A DNA stretch of 39,348 nt, from assembly GCA_002256935.1 (NCBI GenBank), contig NCGL01000058.1:1-39348 (forward strand), in the 5' to 3' direction. Source of the DNA: Bdellovibrio sp. 28-41-41. Its GTDB lineage: Bacteria > Bdellovibrionota > Bdellovibrionia > Bdellovibrionales > Bdellovibrionaceae. The position numbers and the translations under genes are program-made. Below the pieces are notes generated by a model. That model was not told the DNA's origin and did no database searches. It worked only from the letters and a program-made list of their open reading frames with translations. Position 1 is the first letter of the stretch; each line of letters begins with the position of its first letter. Shown piece after piece: positions 1 to 8,212 of this stretch.

Positions 1-724
1 ACAATGTTCCGCCGTCTGCCATTTCGAAACGACCTAATCTATTACTAATAGCGCCTGTGAAGGCACCCTTTACGTGACCAAACAATTCACTTTCTAATAA
101 CTCAGCCGGAATCGCGCCGCAGTTGATAGCTATGAACGGGCCCGAAGCGCGAGATGAATTAAAATGGATTGCTTTAGCAATGAGTTCTTTACCGGTACCG
201 CTTTGGCCGGTGACTAGAACCGTCGCTTCTGAATCGGCTACTTTTTCTACTAGGCTGAGTACGCTTTGGATGCTTTCGCTGCGACCGATGATTTGGTCGA
301 ATTTATATTTCTTGTTCACAACCGTTTTTAGTAGCTTGTTTTCAACTTGTAATTTCTTGTGCTCAAGCGCTTTATCCACAAGACCCAGAAGTTCATCCAC
401 ATTCACGGGTTTAGTCATAAAGTGGTAAGCGCCACGTTGGGTCGCTGAGATCGCTGTTTCAATAGTTGCGAAGCCCGTAAGTATAATCACTTCGATCGCC
501 GGGTTCATTCGCTTTAAGATATCCATGAAATCCAAACCGTTTCCATCAGGCAAGCTCATATCGACGATAGCTAAGTCGAATTGAGTTTCACCTTGGGCAA
601 ACATTTTAGCTTCTTGTAAAGTTCCTGAGGTAACGACATCTAAATTTCTTTTAGAGATCGCTCTTGATAAGACGGTTCTTAATTGTGAGTCGTCTTCTAG
701 AATCAAAACTTTTGGATTCTTCAT
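1..724 (-). CDS. NtrC-family sigma-54-dependent response regulator (partial, C-terminus off window)
   Basis: Predicted phosphorylation-controlled activator of sigma-54 RNA polymerase. The reading frame is open from an ATG at 724 to the left edge, giving about 241 residues. An N-terminal receiver domain (about 1-120) shows the acidic pair EDD near residue 10, a phospho-acceptor Asp in IVDMSLPDG and the conserved Lys in MTKPV. A sigma-54 AAA+ domain follows with Walker A GQSGTGKE and the GAFTGA loop that contacts sigma-54. The rest of the AAA+ domain and the HTH lie outside the window. The ATG is preceded by a strong AGGAAGGAAGG ribosome-binding site. The next gene upstream on the same strand is a sensor protein lacking an ATPase domain, so the two probably belong to one signalling pathway. 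A separate promoter is seen in the gap between them. The family call is very secure; the target genes are unknown. Confidence 0.95.
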   Translation of the reverse strand, partial: MKNPKVLILEDDSQLRTVLSRAISKRNLDVVTSGTLQEAKMFAQGETQFDLAIVDMSLPDGNGLDFMDILKRMNPAIEVIILTGFATIETAISATQRGAYHFMTKPVNVDELLGLVDKALEHKKLQVENKLLKTVVNKKYKFDQIIGRSESIQSVLSLVEKVADSEATVLVTGQSGTGKELIAKAIHFNSSRASGPFIAINCGAIPAELLESELFGHVKGAFTGAISNRLGRFEMADGGTL

Positions 725-817
725 TAACCTTCCTTCCTGGTAGGTTGTTGCATTTGCCACAAAACCAATCATTGGTTTCTGTCCCCCCTTTTAAAGAGAA
801 CGTCGTGACATAACTTT

Positions 818-846
818 ATGTTATTAAAATTTGACAGTACTGTCAA
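818..846 (-). promoter_or_regulatory. Candidate sigma-70 promoter with overlapping 16-bp palindrome
   Basis: On the minus strand TTGACA (846-841) is followed after 17 nt by TAACAT (823-818), about 95 nt upstream of the response-regulator start. The -35 lies inside a perfect 16-bp palindrome, TTGACAGTACTGTCAA (831-846), which could be an operator for a dimeric repressor or autoregulator. Promoter and operator are inferred from sequence only. Confidence 0.5.
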
Positions 847-955
847 AAAATCAACTCTGTTTTTTTAAAAAATTGCTAAAATCTTGACTAGCGTTGAGTT
901 TCCGAGCGGTCCTTAGGCCAGTTGAAAAGCCGACGATCTAGACTTAGACATAGTT

Positions 956-2320
956 TTAACCCCGTGTATTAACCAATAAATTGTTTACGATTTCAGCGCA
1001 CTTTTTTATGGCGGCTTCAATTGACTTTAAATCGGCATACATGGGATCCGAACTTTCCGTGTCCATAATCAATAGTTGAGTGTAGGACAGCAAGCCCCCT
1101 AAAGGATTATTGATTTCATGAGCGATACTGCTGGAAAGAATGCCTAATTCTGCTTTGGGTGCTAGCTCTAATAACTCATTTTCTAACTGAATTTTGTGAG
1201 TGACGTTGCGGTAATAGTGAATTGCATATTTCTTGCCATCTAAACCAACGGGCTGGCCAGTGACGGCAAAGTGTTCTTTGTTTTGAGTAATCTCAAATTT
1301 AGCGCCCATTTGGCAACCCTCACACGGCGAGGTTCGACCAAACAGAAACTGATGGCACTTTTGTGGAGATTGGTAATTTTCTAAATTCGTTTGCACAATA
1401 TTGTAGTCGGGATCGACCAGAATGATGGCATCTTTGATCGCGTTGAACAAAGTCTTCCAGTAATTGTGAATTTTCTCGAGTTTATTTTTATTTTCAAATC
1501 GCTCGGTAGCTAAGCTGACGGCTTCGGTCACGCGCGCAAGGAATTCCGACTCTTCTTTGGCAAACGGTTTCTGCAATGAGCGCATGAAAAACACGGAACC
1601 AATTTCGCTATTTTGTTTATGCACGCGAAACCGCAAGTGTTGATATTGCAATTGCGATTCAAGTTCTTTTATGAACAGATCATCCGTGGGCGAGAAACAT
1701 ATTTTAATCCACTGAATTTCGAATGTTCGAAGCAATTCTTCGTTTAGATTCTTTTCTAATTCTTCTAAGTTTTGAGATTGATACACGGTCGTCAGAGCCT
1801 TGCGGAATGACTCAATACGAATGTTAGTCAGAAACAGTTTACGGCGTGATTCTACTAAGAACTTTGTGCGTTTTTCGATCTTTTCATCCAGGCTGGTTCG
1901 AAGTTTAATCAATTTCTGATTTTGTTCTTCAAAAAGCGATTTGTAGCTTTCAAATTGTTTTTCTTGATAGGATTTCTCTAAAGATAAATTTAAATACTGC
2001 TCGATGTTCTTGTCATTGTAAGACGTAAAGATTTTGCTAAACGAATATTTCCACTGCAGTTCTAAAAGCGATTTTTTCGAGAAATCAGTGGGAACGATTG
2101 CCACGATTTGAAGGTGGGGATTATTTTGTTTCCATTTTGCATACAGATCGGAAAAACGTTTTTCAAGTACAGCGGTTAAATTAATTCCCAAGACGTCAAT
2201 TTGGGATCGATCAAATTGATAGTTGGCTTCGTATAAATCATTGACGATGACAGCCCCAATTTCACTGAGGTGCTTGGGCCAAGGGCCGACCAGCAAAAAT
2301 TTGTGAATTATAGCTGACAT
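956..2320 (-). CDS. Sensor histidine-kinase-like protein ending after the DHp/HisKA domain (no ATPase domain)
   Basis: Predicted cytoplasmic signalling protein of 454 residues. The ATG at 2320 is preferred over an upstream in-frame codon at 2419 because AAGGAG precedes it and it overlaps the HAD gene by only 13 nt. Order of parts: a receiver-like fold without a clear phospho-acceptor Asp (about 1-105), a charged coiled coil (about 110-200), a GAF-like segment (about 200-300), a PAS domain with a C-x2-C motif (FGRTSPCEGC), then an H-box with His401 in AHEINNP. The protein stops about 48 residues after the H-box region, so the HATPase_c domain with its N and G boxes is absent, and no frame downstream has room for it. 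It may act as a phosphotransfer or docking protein for the neighbouring NtrC-type regulator, or need a partner kinase. The kinase-family call is firm; the function is inferred. Confidence 0.85.
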   Translation of the reverse strand: MSAIIHKFLLVGPWPKHLSEIGAVIVNDLYEANYQFDRSQIDVLGINLTAVLEKRFSDLYAKWKQNNPHLQIVAIVPTDFSKKSLLELQWKYSFSKIFTSYNDKNIEQYLNLSLEKSYQEKQFESYKSLFEEQNQKLIKLRTSLDEKIEKRTKFLVESRRKLFLTNIRIESFRKALTTVYQSQNLEELEKNLNEELLRTFEIQWIKICFSPTDDLFIKELESQLQYQHLRFRVHKQNSEIGSVFFMRSLQKPFAKEESEFLARVTEAVSLATERFENKNKLEKIHNYWKTLFNAIKDAIILVDPDYNIVQTNLENYQSPQKCHQFLFGRTSPCEGCQMGAKFEITQNKEHFAVTGQPVGLDGKKYAIHYYRNVTHKIQLENELLELAPKAELGILSSSIAHEINNPLGGLLSYTQLLIMDTESSDPMYADLKSIEAAIKKCAEIVNNLLVNTRG

Positions 2321-3003
2321 GCTGTGATCAGCTCCTTGTGTGTGTGAATCGTGTAATCGGGAATTTCGAAATGATCCTGAGCTACATCTTCCGCGTGTTC
2401 GCCGTGCTGGTAGTAACACGTCTTTGCGCCAACCTGTTTGGCCATCCTGATTTCTTGTGACAGACGATTGCCAATAGACAATAGCTCTTCAGGCTTAATT
2501 CCAGTGTCTTTCAGGATTTTTTCGAACGCGGCTCTCTTTGTGGTAAAGGCGCCTTCGGCAACGACCAGAATATTTTCTTTTTTAACGAAGCGATCGATAT
2601 TTAGCTGAGCGAGCTTCTTATGTTGTGCGCTGACAACTCCAGCCGTCACGATAAAGACATTATACTTTGCACCTAGAGTCTTTAAGTTATCTTCGGCTCC
2701 CGGCATTAGGCCTAAATTAGGAGGCACGTCGGGTTCATAGAATAAGCGATTCAGCTTAGCGACTACGAGTGGCGCTTCAGAAGCCGGCTTAACGGGAAAT
2801 GTAGCAACAAGATTTTTAAAAAATTCTTTGTGTGACTTTGTTTTTACATATTGTTTTCGTGAAATATCAAATTCTTCAAACGCATTCGGATAGCCTTCAG
2901 TTAACAAATAGCTGTGGATTTTTCGACACGCAAACGGAATTAACTCATTTGTCGTGTCGATCAAAGTATCGTCTAGGTCAAAGGCGATGGCCTTATAATT
3001 CAT
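2308..3003 (-). CDS. HAD-superfamily hydrolase (phosphatase-like)
   Basis: A 231-residue haloacid-dehalogenase-type hydrolase, probably a small-molecule phosphatase. Motif I is FDLDDT with nucleophile Asp9 and Asp11. Motif II is the Thr in VFIVTAG. Motif III is a Lys in TTKRAAF, and motif IV is the IGNRLSQEI type seen in HAD branches that use GN-R-x-x-x-E instead of GD-x-x-x-D. A helical cap lies between motifs I and II. The ATG at 3003 has GGGA about 9 nt upstream. It is the first gene of a minus-strand unit and overlaps the sensor gene by 13 nt, so the two are probably co-transcribed. It is divergent from glmU with a 105-nt gap. The substrate cannot be told from sequence. Confidence 0.85.
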   Translation of the reverse strand: MNYKAIAFDLDDTLIDTTNELIPFACRKIHSYLLTEGYPNAFEEFDISRKQYVKTKSHKEFFKNLVATFPVKPASEAPLVVAKLNRLFYEPDVPPNLGLMPGAEDNLKTLGAKYNVFIVTAGVVSAQHKKLAQLNIDRFVKKENILVVAEGAFTTKRAAFEKILKDTGIKPEELLSIGNRLSQEIRMAKQVGAKTCYYQHGEHAEDVAQDHFEIPDYTIHTHKELITACQL

Positions 3004-3108
3004 TTAAAAAATCCCAGTTTTATTTTGTGCAGAAAAGGCAACAGTGCCAATTCGATTATTCATTAAAAGATCCTAGTCCTCAATGTTTTTCGGTGCTAAT
3101 TTAGGCTC

Positions 3109-4500
3109 ATGACAGAAAAAGACGACACTAAAAATAAGGAAGCTCCATTTACAGCCATCATTTTAGCGGCGGGTAAAGGAACGAGGATGAATTCGGCTCT
3201 ACCAAAGGTTTTGCACCCAGTGGCGGGAAAACCAATGATTTCAAGAGTTATAGCTTCATGTAAAAAAGCAGGCATTAACGATATCCGCGTAGTCGTCGGG
3301 CACGGGGCTGGTTTAGTGAAAACCGTGCTAGAGCCTGAAGGCGTCACATTCTTTGAGCAGAAAAATCAATTGGGCACGGCGGATGCGGTACGATCAGCTC
3401 AGCCCGAAACTATTGAAGGCAATATTATTATTTTGAATGGAGATCATCCCTTGATCGAGCCTCACGACATTGAAGGCTTCATTCGCGACTTCAAAGAGCA
3501 AAAATTAGATATTGGTTTAGTGACGACCGTATTGAAAGAACCCGGCGATTTTGGACGTGTGGTTCGTAACGGCGGGGAACTATATGCAATTGTTGAAGCT
3601 AAAGATGCTTCGGCGGAGGCAAAAAAAATCAAAGAAGTGAATACAGGAATTTATTTAACTCGCGCGGCGATTTTGAATTTACTATTGCCTGAAATCAAAA
3701 ATGAAAATCAGAAGAAAGAATTCTACCTAACAGACATCATTTCATTAGGTATCGAAGAGCGAAGAAAAAAAATAAAAACAATTCCGGGCGCCAGAAATGT
3801 TTCGATGGGTGTGAATAATCAACTTGAGCTTGCTAAAGCAACGAAACTAGTTTTCAAAGCTCATATGAAAAAACTGATGGAAAGCGGCGTGATGGTCATC
3901 GATCCTAGAAATACCTATATCGAAGAAACCGTTGAAATCGGACCGGGCACGATTGTATATCCTGGCAGCTATCTTAAGGGTAAAACGAAAATTGGTAAGT
4001 TCTGCATGATCGAAACCAACACATTCATTGTAGATACGACGATTGAAGACAGCGTTCAGATTCGGGCTGGTAGTTATCTTGAATCCAGCATCATTCGTGC
4101 GAAATGCAATATTGGGCCGTATGCACGCATCCGTCCTGATAGCGAATTGTTAGAAGACGTTCATATTGGAAATTTCGTCGAAGTTAAAAAATCTAAAATT
4201 GGCAAAGGCACGAAAGCGGCCCACTTGGCGTACATTGGTGACGCCGAGATTGGTGAACATACTAATATTGGGTGCGGAACTATTTTTGTAAATTATTTGC
4301 CGAACAAATCAAAACATAAAACAAAAGTAGGCGATAACTGTTTCATCGGTAGCGATGTTCAGTTGATAGCGCCGCTGGATGTTGGTTCCGGAGCCACCAT
4401 TGGTGCCGGTTCTGTCATTACGAAAAATGTACCGGCTAATGCGTTAGCTGTGACTCGTGCGCCACAATTCATCAAAGAAAATTACAAGCCAAAACCGTAA
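3109..4500 (+). CDS. glmU: Bifunctional GlmU: GlcN-1-P acetyltransferase / GlcNAc-1-P uridyltransferase
   Basis: Makes UDP-N-acetylglucosamine, the precursor of peptidoglycan, LPS and lipid A, in the cytoplasm. The 463-residue length is normal. The N-terminal uridyltransferase domain begins with LAAGKGTRMNSALPKVLHP, the nucleotide-binding G-x-G-T-R-M loop and its Lys. LNGDHPL and EVNTGIY mark the metal and UDP-GlcNAc sites. The C-terminal half is a left-handed beta-helix of hexapeptide repeats. Acetyltransferase residues are recognisable: the Arg in YARIRPDS, Lys in VEVKKS, the catalytic His in AAHLAYIGDAEIG, and Asn in FVNYLP. It is followed 17 nt later by glmS, the preceding step of the pathway, so the pair is an operon. 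The ribosome-binding site is weak. Confidence 0.98.
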   Translation: MTEKDDTKNKEAPFTAIILAAGKGTRMNSALPKVLHPVAGKPMISRVIASCKKAGINDIRVVVGHGAGLVKTVLEPEGVTFFEQKNQLGTADAVRSAQPETIEGNIIILNGDHPLIEPHDIEGFIRDFKEQKLDIGLVTTVLKEPGDFGRVVRNGGELYAIVEAKDASAEAKKIKEVNTGIYLTRAAILNLLLPEIKNENQKKEFYLTDIISLGIEERRKKIKTIPGARNVSMGVNNQLELAKATKLVFKAHMKKLMESGVMVIDPRNTYIEETVEIGPGTIVYPGSYLKGKTKIGKFCMIETNTFIVDTTIEDSVQIRAGSYLESSIIRAKCNIGPYARIRPDSELLEDVHIGNFVEVKKSKIGKGTKAAHLAYIGDAEIGEHTNIGCGTIFVNYLPNKSKHKTKVGDNCFIGSDVQLIAPLDVGSGATIGAGSVITKNVPANALAVTRAPQFIKENYKPKP

Positions 4501-4517
4501 GGGGAAGGTAGAACGTT

Positions 4518-6401
4518 ATGTGCGGAATCGTTGGGTATTTAGGACCCTTAAATCCTAAAGACGTGATCATGCAAGGTTTGAAAAAGCTTGAATACCGAGG
4601 TTATGACAGCGCTGGATTAGCAATTATCCAAGACGGTCACACGAAATTGATTAGAGCTATGGGCAAACTGCAAGCTCTAGACGACAAAATTAAAAATGAA
4701 TCATGGACTGGTCACATCGGTATCGGTCATACACGCTGGGCCACTCATGGTGTGCCATCGGAACGAAATGCCCATCCTCACAAGGCTCGCGGCATTACTT
4801 TGGTTCACAATGGCATCATCGAAAATTATCACGAAATCAAAGAGCGACTTTTAGCCAAGGGTGCCCACATCGCATCGGACACTGATTCTGAATTAGTGGC
4901 CCACTTAATTGCGGAAGAGTACGAGAAAGTTAAAGATTTGAAATCGGCAGTAGAGCGCGTGTTGCCTCAATTAACCGGTGCGTTCTCGATCGTTGTTTTG
5001 TGCGAGCAAAGCCCGAATGAATTGATCGCTTTTAAAGATGGACCACCGTTAGTGGTGGGACTTGGCAAAGGTGAAAACTTTGTGGCCAGCGATGTTCAGG
5101 CGTTAATCAAGTACACAAATGAATTTATTTATTTAAATGACCGCGAAATTGTAAAACTAGAGCCAAGCAAAGTTCAGTTGTTTTCATCTCATGGTGTTGC
5201 TATTGAACGTAAATCTGTGACTTTAAACTGGAGTGCCGAGCTAACTGAAAAACAAGGCTTTGCGCATTTCATGCTTAAAGAAATCCACGAGCAGCCAAGA
5301 ACTGTGGCCGCTGCGGTAAACAGCCATCTAGTCGAAAACTCGGTGCGACTAGATCGTGTTGGATTTAACGATCAAAATTATTTTGAAAATCGCGAAACTT
5401 TAGATGTTGAAAAAGATTGGCAGAATACGCAAAAGGTTCTTCAAGGAGTCGAGCGCGTTTTCATCATCGCGTGCGGAACTAGTTTCTACGCGGGCAACGT
5501 TGCAAAATATTTTCTAGAAAAAATTGCTAAAATTCCGGTTGAAATCGATATCGCCAGTGAATTTCGTTACCGTGACCCCGTGATTCCTAAAAATACGTTG
5601 GTCATGACGATTTCTCAAAGCGGCGAGACCGCGGATACTTTGGCTGCTATTCGTTTAGCTAAAGAGAAAGGCGCATTGACGTTGTCATTGTGTAATGTAA
5701 AAAACTCTTCGATCGACAGAATCGCTGACGGACACTTATACATGAATGCAGGACCAGAGATCGGTGTTGCTAGCACCAAGGCATTCACGGCGACATTAGC
5801 GATCTTAAATGTTTTCGCGCTTGGTTTTGGTAAAATTAGAAAATCTCTTCCAGTAAAAGAAGAACAAGAACTAGTTGCCAGCCTTCGCGCACTGCCAAGC
5901 AAAATGGAAGTTGTTTTATCTTACGATAAATATTTCCAGGCAGCGGCCAAAACGCTAAAAGATTTCAAAGGCTTTTTATTCATGGGCCGTGGTACCAGTT
6001 ATCCGATCGCAATGGAAGGTGCGCTGAAGCTTAAAGAGCTAGCGTATTTCCATGCGGAAGGTTATGCCGCTGGGGAAATGAAACATGGTCCGATTGCTCT
6101 TATTGATGAACGGATGGCCATTGTCATGGTGGCTCCGCGTGATCATTATTTTGAAAAGACCGTCAGTAATATCGAGGAAGTTAGAGCCCGCGGTGGCTAT
6201 ATTATTTCTTTGGGTTCAGGTGATGACCAAGCATTAAAGAGAATCAGTAAGCAGTACCTGCCGATTCCGGTTTCTGATTGGATGACAAATCCAATTCTAT
6301 TTGTGGTGCCATTGCAATTGATGGCTTACCATTTATCTTCTGAACTGGGTTACGATGTGGATCAACCACGTAATCTGGCTAAATCGGTGACGGTGGAGTA
6401 A
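4518..6401 (+). CDS. glmS: Glutamine--fructose-6-phosphate aminotransferase (isomerising)
   Basis: Converts fructose-6-phosphate and glutamine to glucosamine-6-phosphate, the committed step to amino sugars. The 627-residue length is slightly above the usual 600-610. After Met removal Cys1 of CGIVGYLG is the glutaminase nucleophile; the Ntn domain shows GHTRWATHG, HNGIIENY and SDTDSE. Two SIS isomerase domains follow with IACGTSFYAG, SQSGETADT and GRGTSYPIAMEGALKLKE. The C-terminus ends DQPRNLAKSVTVE as in the family. A clear GGGGAAGG site precedes the ATG. Co-transcribed with glmU upstream. No glmS-ribozyme or intrinsic terminator was seen; the next gene is convergent 59 nt downstream. Confidence 0.98.
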   Translation: MCGIVGYLGPLNPKDVIMQGLKKLEYRGYDSAGLAIIQDGHTKLIRAMGKLQALDDKIKNESWTGHIGIGHTRWATHGVPSERNAHPHKARGITLVHNGIIENYHEIKERLLAKGAHIASDTDSELVAHLIAEEYEKVKDLKSAVERVLPQLTGAFSIVVLCEQSPNELIAFKDGPPLVVGLGKGENFVASDVQALIKYTNEFIYLNDREIVKLEPSKVQLFSSHGVAIERKSVTLNWSAELTEKQGFAHFMLKEIHEQPRTVAAAVNSHLVENSVRLDRVGFNDQNYFENRETLDVEKDWQNTQKVLQGVERVFIIACGTSFYAGNVAKYFLEKIAKIPVEIDIASEFRYRDPVIPKNTLVMTISQSGETADTLAAIRLAKEKGALTLSLCNVKNSSIDRIADGHLYMNAGPEIGVASTKAFTATLAILNVFALGFGKIRKSLPVKEEQELVASLRALPSKMEVVLSYDKYFQAAAKTLKDFKGFLFMGRGTSYPIAMEGALKLKELAYFHAEGYAAGEMKHGPIALIDERMAIVMVAPRDHYFEKTVSNIEEVRARGGYIISLGSGDDQALKRISKQYLPIPVSDWMTNPILFVVPLQLMAYHLSSELGYDVDQPRNLAKSVTVE

Positions 6402-6460
6402 GGAAAGGAAAGTAATTTGCGAGTTAACTTTACAAATAAAAGAACTATAAAAAATAGAGA

Positions 6461-7483
6461 TCAAGATATTTGGTCGTCATCCGTGGCGATCTTTGTCGTA
6501 CTTATCCATTTTATGTCTTGAACGTCGAAAAAATGGCTAACATATATACAAATTCTGTTTTGTTCGTCAGAGTCTTCCTGAATAATTCTTAAAATCTCGT
6601 TACTCGTTTTTTTTAAAATTTTTTGAATTTTAGCCATCGATTTTTCAGAGACAGGCGCAATTTGAAATGACCTTATGTTTGAGTTTTCTCGGTTTTCCGG
6701 TGAATAAGGCACACCATCTGGCCCCTGATATCTATCTAGGCAGCGTTTAGTCCAATAGTGATCAATCTTTGCGACTTGAGACAGGGGTAACCCCGGCACT
6801 TGAATCCATTTGTTTCCGATGATGTACTTTTTTCCTTTTAAGTGAATTGTCTCGACATTCGCTAAGGCTTTGAGCGCTTTTCTTACTAAGACTTCAGAAA
6901 CAAGGATCCTATCTGCTATCCATTTGTCTGAGTGTTCGCTCAGTTTTTTATAATCTTCTAACTGAATGGCAGCTGCGATGGCGGCTGCGAACGGATATTG
7001 AATTTCTACTAGTTTTTGAGATTTTAATTTTAAATACTTTTCTTTTAGAGTGGGAATCTCATCGATGTCGGTAATTTGACTAACAAATTCGGAGAGGTTG
7101 TTGGTCCTTTCATTTATAAGTAGAAGCATTGTTTCTAAACTCGGAGAAATATTTCTATTCATCCAGCGGCGAACAACTACTTCACTGTGTCCAACAATTT
7201 TTCCAATTTCCTGAGTACTGATGTTTGGGCATAAAGACTCAACGAAGTCTTTAGTGTTTCTTGGATCACTGTGAAATGTAAAAACAAGACTAAAAGCCTT
7301 TTTATATTTCGGGGATGCAACTTCTAAAATATCAATGAATTCGTCCCAACGTAACCATTTGATGTCAGACTCCCATTTATGATACTGGTTAAATCTAAAA
7401 CCCAGTTTTTCACTCATTTCTTTTTGTGTTGAATTTCCACGTAGAGAGGCTAAAAGTTCTTTTTTAATTTTTAAATAGTCCAC
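6461..7483 (-). CDS. HTH transcriptional regulator, TIGR02147/DUF4423-like
   Basis: A 340-residue DNA-binding protein. Residues about 1-55 form an XRE-like helix-turn-helix (STQKEMSEKLGFRFNQYHKW). A second HTH-like segment lies near 90-120 (STQEIGKIVGHSEVVVRRWM). The C-terminal half resembles DUF4423, which is common in Bdellovibrionota and Fibrobacteres regulators: an HYWTKRCLDR helix, a segment beginning SFQIAPVSEKS, and an IRIIQ-type helix before a final beta strand with SHFFDV. The target is unknown. It lies alone, convergent with glmS, at the edge of an accessory region, so it may regulate that region. The DUF4423 relation is based on pattern recognition and is moderate. Confidence 0.7.
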   Translation of the reverse strand: MDYLKIKKELLASLRGNSTQKEMSEKLGFRFNQYHKWESDIKWLRWDEFIDILEVASPKYKKAFSLVFTFHSDPRNTKDFVESLCPNISTQEIGKIVGHSEVVVRRWMNRNISPSLETMLLLINERTNNLSEFVSQITDIDEIPTLKEKYLKLKSQKLVEIQYPFAAAIAAAIQLEDYKKLSEHSDKWIADRILVSEVLVRKALKALANVETIHLKGKKYIIGNKWIQVPGLPLSQVAKIDHYWTKRCLDRYQGPDGVPYSPENRENSNIRSFQIAPVSEKSMAKIQKILKKTSNEILRIIQEDSDEQNRICIYVSHFFDVQDIKWISTTKIATDDDQIS

Positions 7484-7729
7484 TTTCAGTCAACCTCACT
7501 TAGTTTTAAGCAATTAATTTTCTATTCAGACTATTTTCCAAGTGATTGATAAAGCTTTCCCAAGCTAAGTCACTTTGAGCTATCTTAAATCCGTAGTAGC
7601 CGATACCATTCATCCATTTCTCGATACATCAAAAACTTGAGCAAATTGATTTAGCTCTGGGGTGTTTGGTGAAAATTGAGCAAGTTTTCGTTGGAAAGGT
7701 TTGAAATTATATTTTGCTAGTCAATTCCT
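7484..7729. other. Intergenic region with nested inverted repeats
   Basis: No gene is recognised in this A+T-rich stretch. It holds a nested inverted repeat: AAGTGA (7540-7545) pairs with TCACTT (7570-7575), and inside it AGCTT (7553-7557) pairs with AAGCT (7562-7566) around a TCCC loop. It lies upstream of the minus-strand regulator, so it could be an operator or a decayed element end. Confidence 0.25.
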
Positions 7730-8143
7730 TTGTATTTATTTCTAATAATCGCGAACTCAAACGGGCCACCCAATGAAAAACACCGTACTAAAATGGGTCA
7801 AGAAAATCAATCGCAAGAAGCTAAAGCACGCAAAAAAGTCGGACATCCACGATGGCCGATTAACACGCAGCATTTATTAATTTCAACTTTACTGTCCCCA
7901 GAGGTGAAAGCTTTCATGGCTGAAATCGAAAGCGAAGTTGAGAAATTGTGTGGTAGCCGGTACCAACACGGAAAAACGATTCATCGCTGAGGTAAAACTT
8001 AACATCCAAGACCCGAGGCCTTTTGACTAAGCGGTGTTCACCGAAGGAATTAAAAAAGTATTTCAGCGAGACTACGAAAAAGGTGTCAGCGAAATTGCAA
8101 ACTTATTTGGTTTTAAGAGTACAACGTCAACCTGCCACGAATT
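7730..8143 (+). pseudogene. Decayed transposase fragment (IS256/mutator-like)
   Basis: Two frames together resemble one damaged transposase. The first (7730-7990) carries a helix with LLSPEVKAFMAEIESEVEKL and then CGSRYQHGKTIHR, followed by a stop and GKT, like the CGxRY...RWG segment of mutator-type transposases. The second (8034 onward, another frame) reads VFQRDYEKGVSEIANLFGFKS, like the RDYE...FGxSxS block of the same family. Internal stops and at least one frameshift mean it is not functional. Large parts including the DDE catalytic core are missing. No terminal repeats or target duplications were found. The family assignment is from motif memory and moderate. Confidence 0.5.
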
Positions 8144-8206
8144 TTCAAATTTATCAACAATCCACAGTTGCCAATTGATAATAACCCAGCAGAACGCACT
8201 TATTGA
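8144..8206 (+). pseudogene. IS66-type transposase C-terminal remnant
   Basis: In a third frame the sequence reads FKFINNPQLPIDNNPAERTY and then stops. LPIDNNPAERT is the signature around the catalytic Glu of IS66-family (DDE_Tnp_IS66) transposases, where it is followed by the domain's last strand. Only about 20 residues remain. It abuts the other transposase remnant and ends beside the stop of the acyltransferase-PilZ gene, which suggests repeated insertions at this place. Confidence 0.6.
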
Positions 8207-8212
8207 TAATTC

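Noticed and set aside
123..428. Plus-strand frame antisense to the response regulator
   Set aside because: It mirrors conserved receiver and AAA+ motifs of the minus-strand gene and has no ribosome-binding site.
2321..2419. Longer start for the sensor gene
   Set aside because: The extension runs 99 nt into the HAD gene, is Arg/Ser-rich and has no ribosome-binding site, while ATG 2320 has AAGGAG.
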